Origin: Streptosporangiales bacterium
GTDB taxonomy: Bacteria; Actinomycetota; Actinomycetes; Streptosporangiales; WHST01
Assembly (NCBI GenBank): GCA_009379825.1
Contig: WHTA01000024.1
Span: 1 to 64,000 of the forward strand
Reading direction: 5' to 3'
DNA length: 64,000 nt
A program made the position numbers and the translations under genes. Positions 33,026-41,702 of the stretch are shown here, one piece after another. The notes beneath the pieces were generated by a model. It saw only the letters and a program-made list of their open reading frames with translations, searched no databases and had not been told where the DNA came from. How positions within the stretch are numbered: position 1 is the first letter of the stretch; each line of letters begins with the position of its first letter.

Positions 33026-33643
33026 TCACCCCGCGCCGACGCCCGCGCGTCGTGGCCGCCGCTTGAAGGCGAATGCGGCTATGGACGAGGTGACCAGCTC
33101 GGCGGCGTCTGGTGAACTCATGCCTAGCTGGCGCACCAATGCGACCCAGCACTGGTAGCTCGTTTGTACGTACGCCATCGCGACGGCGTCGTCCAGCGGT
33201 ACTCGGAGCTGGCCGCGTTCCTCGGCCAGGGCGAGCACGGGGCGTACCCGTTGGATCCTGAGCTCGCGGGCGGTGGCGAGCGCCTCGTCCAGCTCCGCCG
33301 AGTCGCGGATGGTGATCAACGCGCTGAGCCTGCTGTCCTGCTTGGTGAGCTCGTCGAACCACTGTGCGACCAGCTCGCGCAGCACCCGTTCCGGCGAGAC
33401 CTCCACCGTGTCGACCGGGGCCGGCGCGAGTGCGGAGAACTCCTCGTTGATCGTCGCCATCACCGCGGCGAGCAGGGCGTCGACCGAAGCGAAGTGGTTG
33501 TACGCCGTGCGCGGTGCGACGTTCGCCAGCTCGGCGACGGCGAGCATGGTGATGTTCGCAGTGCCCTTGTCCATCATGAGCTGAGTGGCCGCGGCCAGCA
33601 GGCTCTGCCGCGTGGAGTCACGCGCTTCGGCACGCTTCGCCAT
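33026..33643 (-). CDS. TetR-family regulator
   Basis: About 205 residues. The start ATG 33643 (MAKRAEARDSTRQ) was taken since the upstream in-frame residues have no family character. The helix-turn-helix is ITMLAVAELANVAPRTAYNHF at about residues 31-51, then SVDALLAAVMATINEEF. It diverges from the MHS-type transporter across a clear inverted repeat, so it probably represses that transporter and itself. The effector may be the transported solute. Confidence 0.85.
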   Translation of the reverse strand: MAKRAEARDSTRQSLLAAATQLMMDKGTANITMLAVAELANVAPRTAYNHFASVDALLAAVMATINEEFSALAPAPVDTVEVSPERVLRELVAQWFDELTKQDSRLSALITIRDSAELDEALATARELRIQRVRPVLALAEERGQLRVPLDDAVAMAYVQTSYQCWVALVRQLGMSSPDAAELVTSSIAAFAFKRRPRRAGVGAG

Positions 33644-33711
33644 CGAATACCTACGCGCCAACGTCTCCTCCAGTCTCGTTACGTCCACGTATCGAGTATT
33701 TCGGAACGAAC

Positions 33712-33743
33712 AATTGACTTCACAGTAGTGTGCAGTCAATTAT
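33712..33743 (+). promoter_or_regulatory. Promoter and operator of the MHS-type transporter
   Basis: An 8-base perfect inverted repeat, AATTGACT-N14-AGTCAATT (33712-33719 and 33734-33741), lies between the divergent TetR and transporter genes. It overlaps a good promoter: TTGACT (33714-33719) as -35 and AATTAT (33738-33743) as -10 with 18-base spacing. TetR binding there would exclude RNA polymerase. The transporter ATG is 33 bases after the -10. Confidence 0.6.
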
Positions 33744-33775
33744 TGGGCCACGCGTTCCGACAGGAGGCTATGCGG

Positions 33776-35128
33776 ATGAGCATGGCGACGCCACCACCCC
33801 AGGACCGCCGGATGGCGAGGAAAGCCCTCGTCGCGGCGTCCATCGGCAACTTCGTCGAGTGGTACGACTTCGCGGTGTACGGGTACAGCGCCGCGGTCAT
33901 CGCGACGACGTTCTTCCCTGCCGGCAACGCAACTGTCGGCCTGCTCGGCACGTTGGCGATCTTCGGCGTGACCTTCTTCCTCCGCCCACTCGGCGGCATC
34001 CTGCTCGGCCGGCTGGGTGACCGCGTCGGCCGCCGGCCGGTGCTATCGCTCACCGTGCTGCTGATGGGCATCGCCACAGCGCTGATGGGGCTGCTGCCCA
34101 CGTACGCGTCGATCGGCATCGCCGCACCGCTGCTGCTCCTTGTGCTACGGCTGGCGCAAGGGTTCTTCGGTGGCGGTGAGTTCAGCGGAGCGTCCACGTA
34201 CCTGGTCGAGTACGCGCCACCACACCGGCGCGGGCTGTGGGCGACGCTGTCCATGGCGACCGGTGTGTTCCCGTTCGCCATCTGCGGACTCGTCGTCTTC
34301 GGGGTGTCGGCGAGCATGTCGGAACAGGCGTACGGCGCGTACGGCTGGCGGCTGCCGTTCCTGTTCGCGCTGCCGCTGGCCCTCGTCGGTCTCTACCTGC
34401 GGATGAAGATCGAGGAGACCCCGGAGTTCCGCGCCGTCAAGGAAGCGGGCACGGTGGAGCGCTCACCCATGCGGACACTGCTGACGCACCACAGGCGCGC
34501 GGTGCTGCTGGTGTTGGCCATCGCGTCGCTGAACGCGGTCGGCTCGTACACCGTCACCAGCTACATGCCCACCTTCCTCACCTCGCATGCCCATCTTTCG
34601 CAGGCCACGGCGCTGATCGCGAGCAGCGCTGCCGTCGCCATCCTCGCCTGCCTGCTCCCGATCGCCGGCAGCATCGGCGACCGGGTCGGACGCCGACCGG
34701 TGATCGTGGTCGGCACGATCGGCATCGTGCTGCTCGCCGTCCCCGGCTACCTGCTCGCCGGCCAGGGCGGCATGCTCAGCGCGTTGATCGGCCAGCTGCT
34801 GATGATCGTGCCGCTCGCCGGGATCTCGGCCGTGCTCGGCCCGAGCATGTGCGAGCTTTTCCCCACGCACGTGCGCTACTCCGGCTCCGCGCTCGGCTAC
34901 AACGTCGCGTACGCGCTGTTCGGCGGCACCGCACCGTTCGTGGCGCAGTCGCTGATCAGCCGTACGGAGACGCCCATCGCGCCCGCGTTCTACCTGGTCG
35001 TGTTCGGCCTGGTGTGCCTGGTGGCGGTGCTGAAGCTGCCGGAGACCTCACGCTTCTCGCTCGCGACCGCGGCGGTCGGCGACGAGGAACCACCCCACGT
35101 ACCGATCAGTCAGGAGAATGCCCGATGA
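33776..35128 (+). CDS. MFS transporter, metabolite:H+ symporter (MHS) type
   Basis: About 450 residues with 12 predicted membrane spans. MHS hallmarks are ASIGNFVEWYDFAVYGYSA near residue 22, the loop motif GRLGDRVGRRPVL near residue 78, GGEFSGASTYLVEYAPPHRRG near residue 138 and a second GDRVGRRPVIV near residue 300. Members import organic acids, betaines or proline with protons. ATG 33776 lies 8 bases after AGGAGG; ATGs at 33770 and 33782 have poor spacing. It is coupled by ATGA to the amidohydrolase pseudogene, whose substrate it may have carried. Confidence 0.9.
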   Translation: MSMATPPPQDRRMARKALVAASIGNFVEWYDFAVYGYSAAVIATTFFPAGNATVGLLGTLAIFGVTFFLRPLGGILLGRLGDRVGRRPVLSLTVLLMGIATALMGLLPTYASIGIAAPLLLLVLRLAQGFFGGGEFSGASTYLVEYAPPHRRGLWATLSMATGVFPFAICGLVVFGVSASMSEQAYGAYGWRLPFLFALPLALVGLYLRMKIEETPEFRAVKEAGTVERSPMRTLLTHHRRAVLLVLAIASLNAVGSYTVTSYMPTFLTSHAHLSQATALIASSAAVAILACLLPIAGSIGDRVGRRPVIVVGTIGIVLLAVPGYLLAGQGGMLSALIGQLLMIVPLAGISAVLGPSMCELFPTHVRYSGSALGYNVAYALFGGTAPFVAQSLISRTETPIAPAFYLVVFGLVCLVAVLKLPETSRFSLATAAVGDEEPPHVPISQENAR

Positions 35129-36314
35129 GTCGACTGGTGATCAGCGCGCGCTGGCTGCACGACGGGGGTAGGTGCCTCCCCGGTGCAGGACGCCGTACTC
35201 ATCGTCGAAGACGGCGTGGTCACCGAGGTGGCCAGCCGAGCCGGTGAGCTGCCGGCCGACGCGGTCCGGCTGGACGACGCGACCGTGCTGCCCGGCCTGG
35301 TCGACTGCCACGTCCATCTACCGTTCGACGCGTCCGCCGATCCGGTCGCGGCGATCCTCGCCATGCCCGTGCCCGCGGCGACGTTGCAGGGCGTCAGGAA
35401 TGCGCAGACGATCCTGCGGCACGGCGTCACCACCGTGCGCGACGTCTCGTCGCCGCACGGCATCTCGCTGGCGATCCGCGATGCGGTGGCGCAGGAGTGG
35501 GTCGACGGTCCGGACGTGCGGCCGTGCGGCACGCACCTGACGATCACCGGCGGGCACGGCTGCGCGTTCGGCATCGAGGTGGACAGCATCGACCAGATCC
35601 GTACGGCGGTGCGGTCGCAGATCAAGGCAGGCGCCGACCACCTCAAGGTGATGGCCACCGGCGGCGTCTACTCGCTCAGGCAGACGCCTGAGGACGTCCA
35701 GTTCAGGCGTCCCTGAGCTGCGGGCTGCCATCGATACCGCCCACGAGCGCGGCCTCACCGTCGCAGCGCACGCCGAGGGCGAGGACGGCATCAGGGCCGT
35801 GCTCGACGCCGGTATCGACACCGTCGAGCACGGCAACCAGCTGACCCCGGAGCTGGCCAAGCAGATGCGCGAGCAGGGCACCTTCCTTGTCCCCACGATC
35901 GGCGCGTTCACCTCGGTGGCCGCGGCCGAGGACCTGCCGGCGCCGTTCCTGAAGAAGGGCCGCGAACTGGTACAGGCGAGCGAACGCGTGATCAGGTACG
36001 CCCGCGAGTACGACGTGAAGGTGGCGATCGGCACCGACATCGGCACCGCCATGCACCTGGCGTGGGCGGAACACCCCGCGGCGAAGGAGACCGCGTACCT
36101 CGTCGAGATGGGCGGCTACTCGCCGGTGGAGGCGCTGCGCGCCGCGACGCTGCACGGCGCGCAGGCACTGGGCGTCGCGGACCGCAAGGGCAGCCTGGAA
36201 CCCGGCAAGGACGCCGACGTGCTCGTGGTGGCAGGCAACGCCACCACGGACATCACCGCCCTGGCCAACCCGGTGCTGGTAATGAAGGGCGGCCGCGTCG
36301 CGCACCGGGCCTGA
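35125..36314 (+). pseudogene. Metal-dependent amidohydrolase with two frameshifts
   Basis: An imidazolonepropionase-like amidohydrolase of about 395 residues when repaired. Segment one (35125 to about 35165) reads MSRLVISARWLHDG. Segment two continues in the next frame with VQDAVLIVEDG and VLPGLVDCHVHLPF, the metal-binding HxH, up to QTPEDVQF. Segment three resumes a third frame with VPELRAAIDTAHERGLTVAAHAEG (catalytic histidine), DTVEHGNQL and ends at 36314 with NPVLVMKGGRVAHRA. Each shift fits one extra G: in the GGGGG run at 35164-35168 and at the AGGCGT near 35707. Two independent insertions suggest decay, or assembly errors at G runs. Its ATG overlaps the transporter stop. Confidence 0.85.
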
Positions 36315-36392
36315 CGGATCGCCGTCCGTGCCGGCCCGGCGTTACGCTGGGTTGCGGTCCTACGCGCAGCCAACCGGTTCGGGAGCCAGCGG

Positions 36393-37175
36393 ATGACACA
36401 GCAGCCGTACACAGTCGTCGACGCGTTCACCGAGCGGCCGTTTGCGGGGAATCCCGCTGCGGTACTCGTTCTCGACGCGCCAGGAGACGAGGAATGGATG
36501 CAGCTGTTGGCGCGTGAGTTCAACCTGTCGGAGACGGCGTTCACTTTCCCCGAAGGCGACGGCTGGCGGTTGCGGTGGTTCACGCCGACCGTGGAGGTCG
36601 ACGCGTGCGGCCACGCAACGCTCGCCGCGGCACACACGCTGTTCGAGCGCGGTCTCGCGGAACTGACGGTCAACTTCGACACCCGTAGTGGCCGGCTGGT
36701 CTGCCGGCGCGACGGCGAACAGGTCGTCATGGACTGGCCGACCGACCCGTGTGACCAGCCCGCCGACGAGACGGCCATCGCTCAGGCGATCGGCGTGCCG
36801 GTGCAGGCCGCGGGCGAGGGACGCCACTACCTGCTCGCGGAGGTCGCGGACGCGGCCACGGTGCGGAAGGTCGAGCCCGACCTCGCCGCGGTCTCGGCCC
36901 TCGGCTCGACGGGGCTGATCGTGACGGCCGCCGGCGACGGAACGGCGGACGTGGTCTCGCGGATGTTCGCACCGCAGTCCGGGATCCCGGAGGACCCGGT
37001 CACCGGGTCGGCGCACTGCTGCCTGGTCACCTGGTGGGCACCCCGCGTCGGCGACGAGCTCACCGCGGAACAGCTCTCCGCCCGCGGCGGCCGGGTGCAC
37101 GTACGCCTCAACGGCGACCGGGTCGAGCTACGCGGCCACGCCGTCACCGTCGCCCGCGGCCAGCTCGTCGCGTAA
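36393..37175 (+). CDS. PhzF-family isomerase/epimerase-like protein
   Basis: A 260-residue protein of the PhzF/diaminopimelate epimerase fold. VVDAFTERPFAGNPAAVLVLD near residue 7 and REFNLSETAFTFP near residue 41 hold the family glutamate (E after LS). Further motifs are RWFTPTVEVDACGHATLAAAH near residue 60 and the C-terminal GIPEDPVTGSAHCCL. Family members isomerise small hydrophobic or phenazine-pathway substrates; the substrate here is unknown. It stands alone and is convergent with the M20 gene (3 bases apart). Confidence 0.88.
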   Translation: MTQQPYTVVDAFTERPFAGNPAAVLVLDAPGDEEWMQLLAREFNLSETAFTFPEGDGWRLRWFTPTVEVDACGHATLAAAHTLFERGLAELTVNFDTRSGRLVCRRDGEQVVMDWPTDPCDQPADETAIAQAIGVPVQAAGEGRHYLLAEVADAATVRKVEPDLAAVSALGSTGLIVTAAGDGTADVVSRMFAPQSGIPEDPVTGSAHCCLVTWWAPRVGDELTAEQLSARGGRVHVRLNGDRVELRGHAVTVARGQLVA

Positions 37176-37178
37176 CCC

Positions 37179-38411
37179 TCAGTACGCCAGGTCGCGCAGG
37201 GTGCTCGCGAGGACCGACGCACCGACCGCGCAGTCCTCCGGCGAGGTGTACTCGGCGGCACAGTGCGAACGGCCGTCCACGCTTGGCACGAAGATCATCG
37301 CCGTCGGCAGCCGGCGGGCCCACAGCTGGCTGTCGTGGCCGGCGCCGCTGGGGATCGCGCGGTGCCGCAGGCCGTGCTCCACGGCCGCCGCCTCGATCCG
37401 GTTGCGGATGTGCTCGTCCAGCGGGGCAGGTGCGACGTTCTTCGCGTCCTTGACCACCAGGTCGAGACCGCGACGGTCGGCGATGGTCGCGCACAGCTCG
37501 CCGATCTGCGCCGCCAGCCGTTGCAGCGTACGCGCGTCCGGGTGCCGCAGGTCGACGGAGAAGTTCACCTGCTCGGGCACGATGTTCGTGCCGCCCGGCA
37601 GCACCTGCCAGGCGCCGCAGGTGGCCACGGCCGGCGCGCCCGCGGACTCCACGTGCGCGGTGAGCGCCTGGGTCATCTCCGCGGCGCCCTGCATCGCGTC
37701 GCAGCGCAACGCCATCGGCGTGGTGCCGGCGTGGTCGGCCCGGCCGGTGACCGTGATGTCGAGCCACCGCAGCCCGGTGATCGCCGTGACCACCCCGATA
37801 CGGACCCCTTCGTCGTAGAGCACCCGGCCCTGTTCGATGTGCAGCTCCACGAACGCCTCGACGTCGTCGCGCTGCGCGTCGCCGATCGCCTGCGGGTCGA
37901 GACCCACCTCCACCATCGCGCTGGCCAGTGTCGTGCCTTCGGCGTCCACGGTGCCGATTGGCTCGTCGTCGCCGACCATGCCGAGCATCGCACGGGAACC
38001 GAAGAAGTTGGCCGCGAACCGGCTGCTCTCCTCCTCGCACAGCCCGACGACCTCGAGCGACCGCCGCGGCCGACCGAGGCTCTTGCGGAGCGCTTCGAGC
38101 GCGGCGATCCCGGTGAGCACGCCCAGCGCTCCGTCGTACTTACCGCCCAGCCGCACGGTGTCGAAGTGCGAGCCGGTCAGCACCGTGGCGTCGCTCTCTG
38201 TGCCCTCCAGCCGGCCGAACACGTTGCCGACGGCGTCGGTACGTACCTGCAGGCCGGCCTCGGCCATCCGGCGGCCGAGCAGCTCGGCCGCCTGCTGCCA
38301 GGCGCCGTCGTACATGAACCTGACGAGACCACCCTCGGGCTGCTCCCCCACTCGCCCCAGATCGGTCACCAACTCCTGCATCCGGGCTGCGGACACCTGT
38401 GGAACGGACAC
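37179..38411 (-). CDS. M20-family Zn-dependent amidohydrolase (N-carbamoyl-L-amino acid/allantoate amidohydrolase type)
   Basis: About 410 residues. Metal-binding motifs are visible: GSHFDTVRLGGKYDGALGV near residue 82 (H and bridging D), CEEESSRF near residue 127 (E-E pair), ELHIEQGRVL near residue 190 and the C-terminal SGAGHDSQLWARRLP and GRSHCAAEY histidines. The family hydrolyses N-carbamoyl amino acids, ureidoglycine or allantoate. GTG 38411 was chosen because GGAGGG precedes it by 7 bases; the longer frame reads into the HD gene. It ends the five-gene minus-strand run that starts with the Tm-1-like gene. Confidence 0.87.
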   Translation of the reverse strand: MSVPQVSAARMQELVTDLGRVGEQPEGGLVRFMYDGAWQQAAELLGRRMAEAGLQVRTDAVGNVFGRLEGTESDATVLTGSHFDTVRLGGKYDGALGVLTGIAALEALRKSLGRPRRSLEVVGLCEEESSRFAANFFGSRAMLGMVGDDEPIGTVDAEGTTLASAMVEVGLDPQAIGDAQRDDVEAFVELHIEQGRVLYDEGVRIGVVTAITGLRWLDITVTGRADHAGTTPMALRCDAMQGAAEMTQALTAHVESAGAPAVATCGAWQVLPGGTNIVPEQVNFSVDLRHPDARTLQRLAAQIGELCATIADRRGLDLVVKDAKNVAPAPLDEHIRNRIEAAAVEHGLRHRAIPSGAGHDSQLWARRLPTAMIFVPSVDGRSHCAAEYTSPEDCAVGASVLASTLRDLAY

Positions 38412-38431
38412 TGCGGCACCCTCCCTGGTGG

Positions 38432-38995
38432 TTACTGCGGCGAGCGGGTCCGGCTCGGCGCAAGCACTCTCCTGACCATCGGCTCGAAGAACCCGAGCGA
38501 CTCGGACTGGTAGGCCGGATCGAAGCAGTTCTGGTCGTAGTTCTCGCAGAAGTCCACGGTCGCCTGGTACAGCGGGTGGTCGCGGTGCTTGTCCCTCGCG
38601 TTCGGGTCGAGCCCGACGTGATGGAAGTAGTAGAACCCCTGGAAAAGGCCGTGGTGCTTGATGATCCAATAGTTCCGCTCGTTGATGTACGGCCGCAGCA
38701 CCGCCGCTGCCGCTTCGGAGTGGTTGGCCGGCGCGATGACGTCCCCGATGTCGTGCAGCAGCGCGCAGACGACGAACTCCTCGTCCGCACCCGCCCGGTG
38801 CGCCCTGGTGGCCGACTGCAGGCTGTGCTCCAGCCGGGTCACCAGGTAACCGGTCGGCTCGTCCATCGCCCGCAACCAGCCGAGCACGCGATCGGGGAAC
38901 CGTTCCAGCTCAGCGGACTCGAACTGCTCGAGAAACGCGTAGTCCTCCGCGGTTCCGTCGGCCATCGCGGTGAACTGGACGGTCCGGTTGCTCAT
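38432..38995 (-). CDS. HD-domain protein resembling diiron oxygenases (MIOX/PhnZ-like)
   Basis: A 187-residue HD-superfamily protein. Metal-ligand candidates in order are LEHSLQSA near residue 57, ALLHDIGDVIA (HD pair) near residue 79, the histidine in PANHSE, KHHGLFQGFYYFHH near residue 113, and a late aspartate in ENYDQNCFDP near residue 150. The segment from KHHGLF to the YDQNCFDP aspartate resembles the YHSFYPWH to NPYDLY layout of myo-inositol oxygenase, rather than a plain phosphohydrolase. GGAGG lies 10 bases before ATG 38995. The substrate and true activity are not known. Confidence 0.7.
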   Translation of the reverse strand: MSNRTVQFTAMADGTAEDYAFLEQFESAELERFPDRVLGWLRAMDEPTGYLVTRLEHSLQSATRAHRAGADEEFVVCALLHDIGDVIAPANHSEAAAAVLRPYINERNYWIIKHHGLFQGFYYFHHVGLDPNARDKHRDHPLYQATVDFCENYDQNCFDPAYQSESLGFFEPMVRRVLAPSRTRSPQ

Positions 38996-39086
38996 CGTGC
39001 GGGTACCTCCATGACGTCGACAGCGTGGCATCGCAGGCCACCTGGCGATCGTCCCACGCCGGGCACGACAGGGCCAGCACCCGAGG

Positions 39087-39524
39087 TCAACGCTCGAAAC
39101 GCGACTGCAGCGCACCGATTCCCGTCGCGTAGACGCCGTTCGCGTACTGCTTGGCCAGGCTGGGCTCGTCCGCAGCCTCGGCGTCGAACCAGCAGCTCCA
39201 CTCCACGAAGGCTGCCCCCGCGTCGGTCACCGGCGCGACCCGGATCGTGGACCGGTAGGTACGTACGGGGAACGGCCCTGGATCGGTGAACTCGTAGGTG
39301 TAGGTGCGGTCGGTGTCGTCGACCGCGAGCAGCCGCTCACTCACCGACCCACCGCCGGCGAGTGCCAGCGTCCGTACGGCACCGACGATGTCGTTCGTGC
39401 CCTCGGTGATCTCGCTTCCTTCGATCGCCGGGTGCCAGCCGGACAGGCCGTTGAAGTCGCGGATCACCGACCACACCTCGTCGGCGGACGCGTTCACCAC
39501 GCCACTCGCATATGCTCTTGCCAC
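39087..39524 (-). CDS. SRPBCC (polyketide cyclase/START-like) family protein
   Basis: A 145-residue helix-grip protein. ASADEVWSVIRDFNGLSGWHP is the typical start, then RTLALAGGGSVSERLLAVDD and RTYTYEFTDPGPFPV, with a late helix EPSLAKQYANGVYATGIGAL. Such proteins bind hydrophobic ligands and sometimes act as cyclases. GTG 39524 has GGAGG 9-10 bases upstream. It lies between the PEP-hydrolase-like gene (27 bases) and the HD gene (91 bases) and is probably in their operon. Confidence 0.82.
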   Translation of the reverse strand: MARAYASGVVNASADEVWSVIRDFNGLSGWHPAIEGSEITEGTNDIVGAVRTLALAGGGSVSERLLAVDDTDRTYTYEFTDPGPFPVRTYRSTIRVAPVTDAGAAFVEWSCWFDAEAADEPSLAKQYANGVYATGIGALQSRFER

Positions 39525-39551
39525 GGTCGTCTCCCTCCTTGGCCGCCCCGG

Positions 39552-40394
39552 TCACTGCCCGGTGCGGACGTCGATCTGCTTGAACATACGCGTCTGCTCG
39601 GTGAGTGCTCGTTCTGTCGGCAGGCGCTCCATGCTGCTGGCGCCGTAGAAGCCGTGACAGTACGACGTGCGCGACAGCACGTACGCCGCGTCGTCCGGCG
39701 ACGACACCGGGCCGCCGTGCACCAGCACCAGCACGTCGTCGCGTACGGCACGCGCGGCCGACGACCACTCGTCCACCAGCCGCACGCAGTCGTCGAGGCT
39801 CTTCGCGGTCTCCGCACCGATGGCACCGCCTGTGGTGAGCCCCATGTGGCAGACGATGATGTCGGCGCCCGCAGCGGTCATCGCCTCGGCGTCGGCCGCC
39901 GAGAAGACGTACGGGGTGGTGAGCAGGTCGGCGGCGGCTGCCGCCGCGACCATCTCGACCTCGAGAACGTAGCCCATCCCGGTCTCCTCCAGGTTGGCAC
40001 GGAACACGCCGTCGATCAGGCCCACGGTGGGGAAGTTCTGCACACCGGCGAAGCCGAGACCGGCCAGCTCGCCGAGGAACCTGTCGGTGATCATGAACGG
40101 GTCGGTGCCGTTCACCCCGGCAAGCACGGGCGTGTGATCCACGACCGGGAGCACCTCGCGCGCCATGTCCACCACGATGTCGTTGGCGTTGCCGTACGCG
40201 AGCAGGCCGGCGAGCGAGCCGCGGCCGGCCATCCGGTACCTGCCGGAGTTGTAGATCACGATGAGGTCGATGCCGCCGGCTTCCTCGCACTTCGCGGAGA
40301 GTCCCGTGCCGGCACCGCCGCCGACGATCGGTTCACCGCGGGCGGCCATGTCCTGGTAGCGCGCCACCAACTCGGACCTGTCGAACCTCGGCAT
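39552..40394 (-). CDS. PEP-hydrolase-like TIM-barrel protein (Tm-1 C-terminal domain type)
   Basis: A 280-residue protein of the phosphoenolpyruvate hydrolase family. It shows [19 protein letters not shown] near residue 21, [22 protein letters not shown] near residue 44, GVNGTDPFM near residue 94, and [14 protein letters not shown] near residue 181. In the plant protein Tm-1 and its fungal relatives this barrel is fused behind an ATP-binding domain; here that domain is the next gene upstream. The gap is 25 bases. The reaction of bacterial members is not firmly known. Confidence 0.85.
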   Translation of the reverse strand: MPRFDRSELVARYQDMAARGEPIVGGGAGTGLSAKCEEAGGIDLIVIYNSGRYRMAGRGSLAGLLAYGNANDIVVDMAREVLPVVDHTPVLAGVNGTDPFMITDRFLGELAGLGFAGVQNFPTVGLIDGVFRANLEETGMGYVLEVEMVAAAAAADLLTTPYVFSAADAEAMTAAGADIIVCHMGLTTGGAIGAETAKSLDDCVRLVDEWSSAARAVRDDVLVLVHGGPVSSPDDAAYVLSRTSYCHGFYGASSMERLPTERALTEQTRMFKQIDVRTGQ

Positions 40395-40419
40395 CGATGC
40401 CCCACCGTCTCTCTCGCAG

Positions 40420-41616
40420 TCAGACCGTGACGACTTCCCTGAACGCCGTCACCAGCTCGTCGACGAACTCCGTGTCGTTGACGTTGTGCGGAACCCGCAC
40501 CAGCCGGCGCCGCTCGGTCTGCTCGACCAGCCGTTCCAACGTGTCGAAGAGCACCTGGTCGGCTTCTTGGTCGTGGAAGGGTTGCCCCGGCGCGTCCAGC
40601 ATCGAGACGCCGCCCTCTGGCAGCAGGAACCGCACCTGGCCCTGGCAGGCGTTGAGCTTCGCCGCGATGAACTCGGCGATCTGCTCGCACTCCCTCGGTG
40701 TCGTGCGCATCAACGTGACCTGTGGGTTGTGGACGTACAGGTTCCGATCCCTGTACCGCTCGGGGACGGTGTCACGCGCACCGAAGTTCACCATGTCGAG
40801 AGCACCGCACGACCCGACGTACGGCACCTCCGTACGAGTGATCGCGCCCATGCGGTCCTCGCCTGCGCTCAACACACCACCGGCAATGTGGTCGCACACC
40901 TCGGTGGTCGTCACGTCGAGCACGGCCGAGACCAAGCCGTCGTCGACCAGCTTCTCCATCGCGTTGCCGCCGGTGCCTGTGGCGTGGAAGATCAGGCAGT
41001 CGTAGTCGGCCTGCAGCCGGTCCACGGTGGCCGTCACGCACGGCGTGGTGACGCCGAACATGGAAAGCGCGATCGCCGGTTTGTCGGTACCGGTCGGCGG
41101 TCTGTGTGCCAGCATGCCGGCGAGTGCGTGCGCCGCGTTGCCGAGCACCACTCGGGAGATCCGGTTCAGGCCCGCGACGTCGGTCACCGAGTGCAGCATG
41201 ACGATGTCGCTCGCACCGACGTACGGCGCGACGTTGCCGCTGGCGAGCGTGCTCACCATCACCTTCGGCACGCCGACGGGGAGCTCCCGCATCGCCGGCG
41301 TCACCAACGCGGTGTTCCCCGAGCCGCCGATGCCGAGCACACCGCCGACGTCGTTGCGCGCGGCGAGGAACCGACGGAACGCCTCCGTCATCGCGGTGAC
41401 CGACTCACCGCGATCGCCGGTGAACACCGCGTCCGCGCCACCCGGGTGGCATTCGGCGACCTCGCGCGCGGGAACGTCCACGGCGCCCGCCGTGTCGGTC
41501 GTGGTGCTGACGTCGACGGTGGTCACCGGCACGCTCGCCGCGCGGATCAGGTCGGCCACGTAGCCGAGCTCCGTGCCCTTGGTGTCGAAGGTGCCCACGA
41601 CGTATGCCCGAGCCAC
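40420..41616 (-). CDS. Tm-1-like ATP-binding domain protein (UPF0261)
   Basis: A 398-residue protein. It begins [20 protein letters not shown], the UPF0261 hallmark, followed by [36 protein letters not shown], and [20 protein letters not shown] near residue 212. The C-terminal part has [21 protein letters not shown]. The domain binds ATP in tomato Tm-1, an inhibitor of tobamovirus RNA replication; bacterial homologs are thought to be metabolic. GTG 41616 is the first in-frame start. It is the first gene of the five-gene run to the M20 hydrolase. Confidence 0.86.
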   Translation of the reverse strand: MARAYVVGTFDTKGTELGYVADLIRAASVPVTTVDVSTTTDTAGAVDVPAREVAECHPGGADAVFTGDRGESVTAMTEAFRRFLAARNDVGGVLGIGGSGNTALVTPAMRELPVGVPKVMVSTLASGNVAPYVGASDIVMLHSVTDVAGLNRISRVVLGNAAHALAGMLAHRPPTGTDKPAIALSMFGVTTPCVTATVDRLQADYDCLIFHATGTGGNAMEKLVDDGLVSAVLDVTTTEVCDHIAGGVLSAGEDRMGAITRTEVPYVGSCGALDMVNFGARDTVPERYRDRNLYVHNPQVTLMRTTPRECEQIAEFIAAKLNACQGQVRFLLPEGGVSMLDAPGQPFHDQEADQVLFDTLERLVEQTERRRLVRVPHNVNDTEFVDELVTAFREVVTV

Positions 41617-41683
41617 CCGTCACCCCCAACCAGCGACGCTGCTGTTGCCCCCCAGAGTCTAGGTCGGGTGGCGGCCGCCAGCC

Positions 41684-41702
41684 AGCCCCTGCGCGCCGGG
41701 CT
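41684..41702 (-). terminator. Weak hairpin at the end of the TTT-led operon
   Basis: AGCCC (41684-41688) and GGGCT (41698-41702) can pair around an 8-9-base loop at the acyl-CoA dehydrogenase stop, next to a TGGCGGCCGCCA palindrome upstream. There is no T-run, so if it ends transcription it is of a GC-rich, non-classical kind. Confidence 0.22.

Noticed and set aside
35125-36314. The amidohydrolase as a substitute for MftE
   Set aside because: It is of the imidazolonepropionase-like type, is frameshifted twice and lies outside the mycofactocin operon; creatininase motifs are absent.
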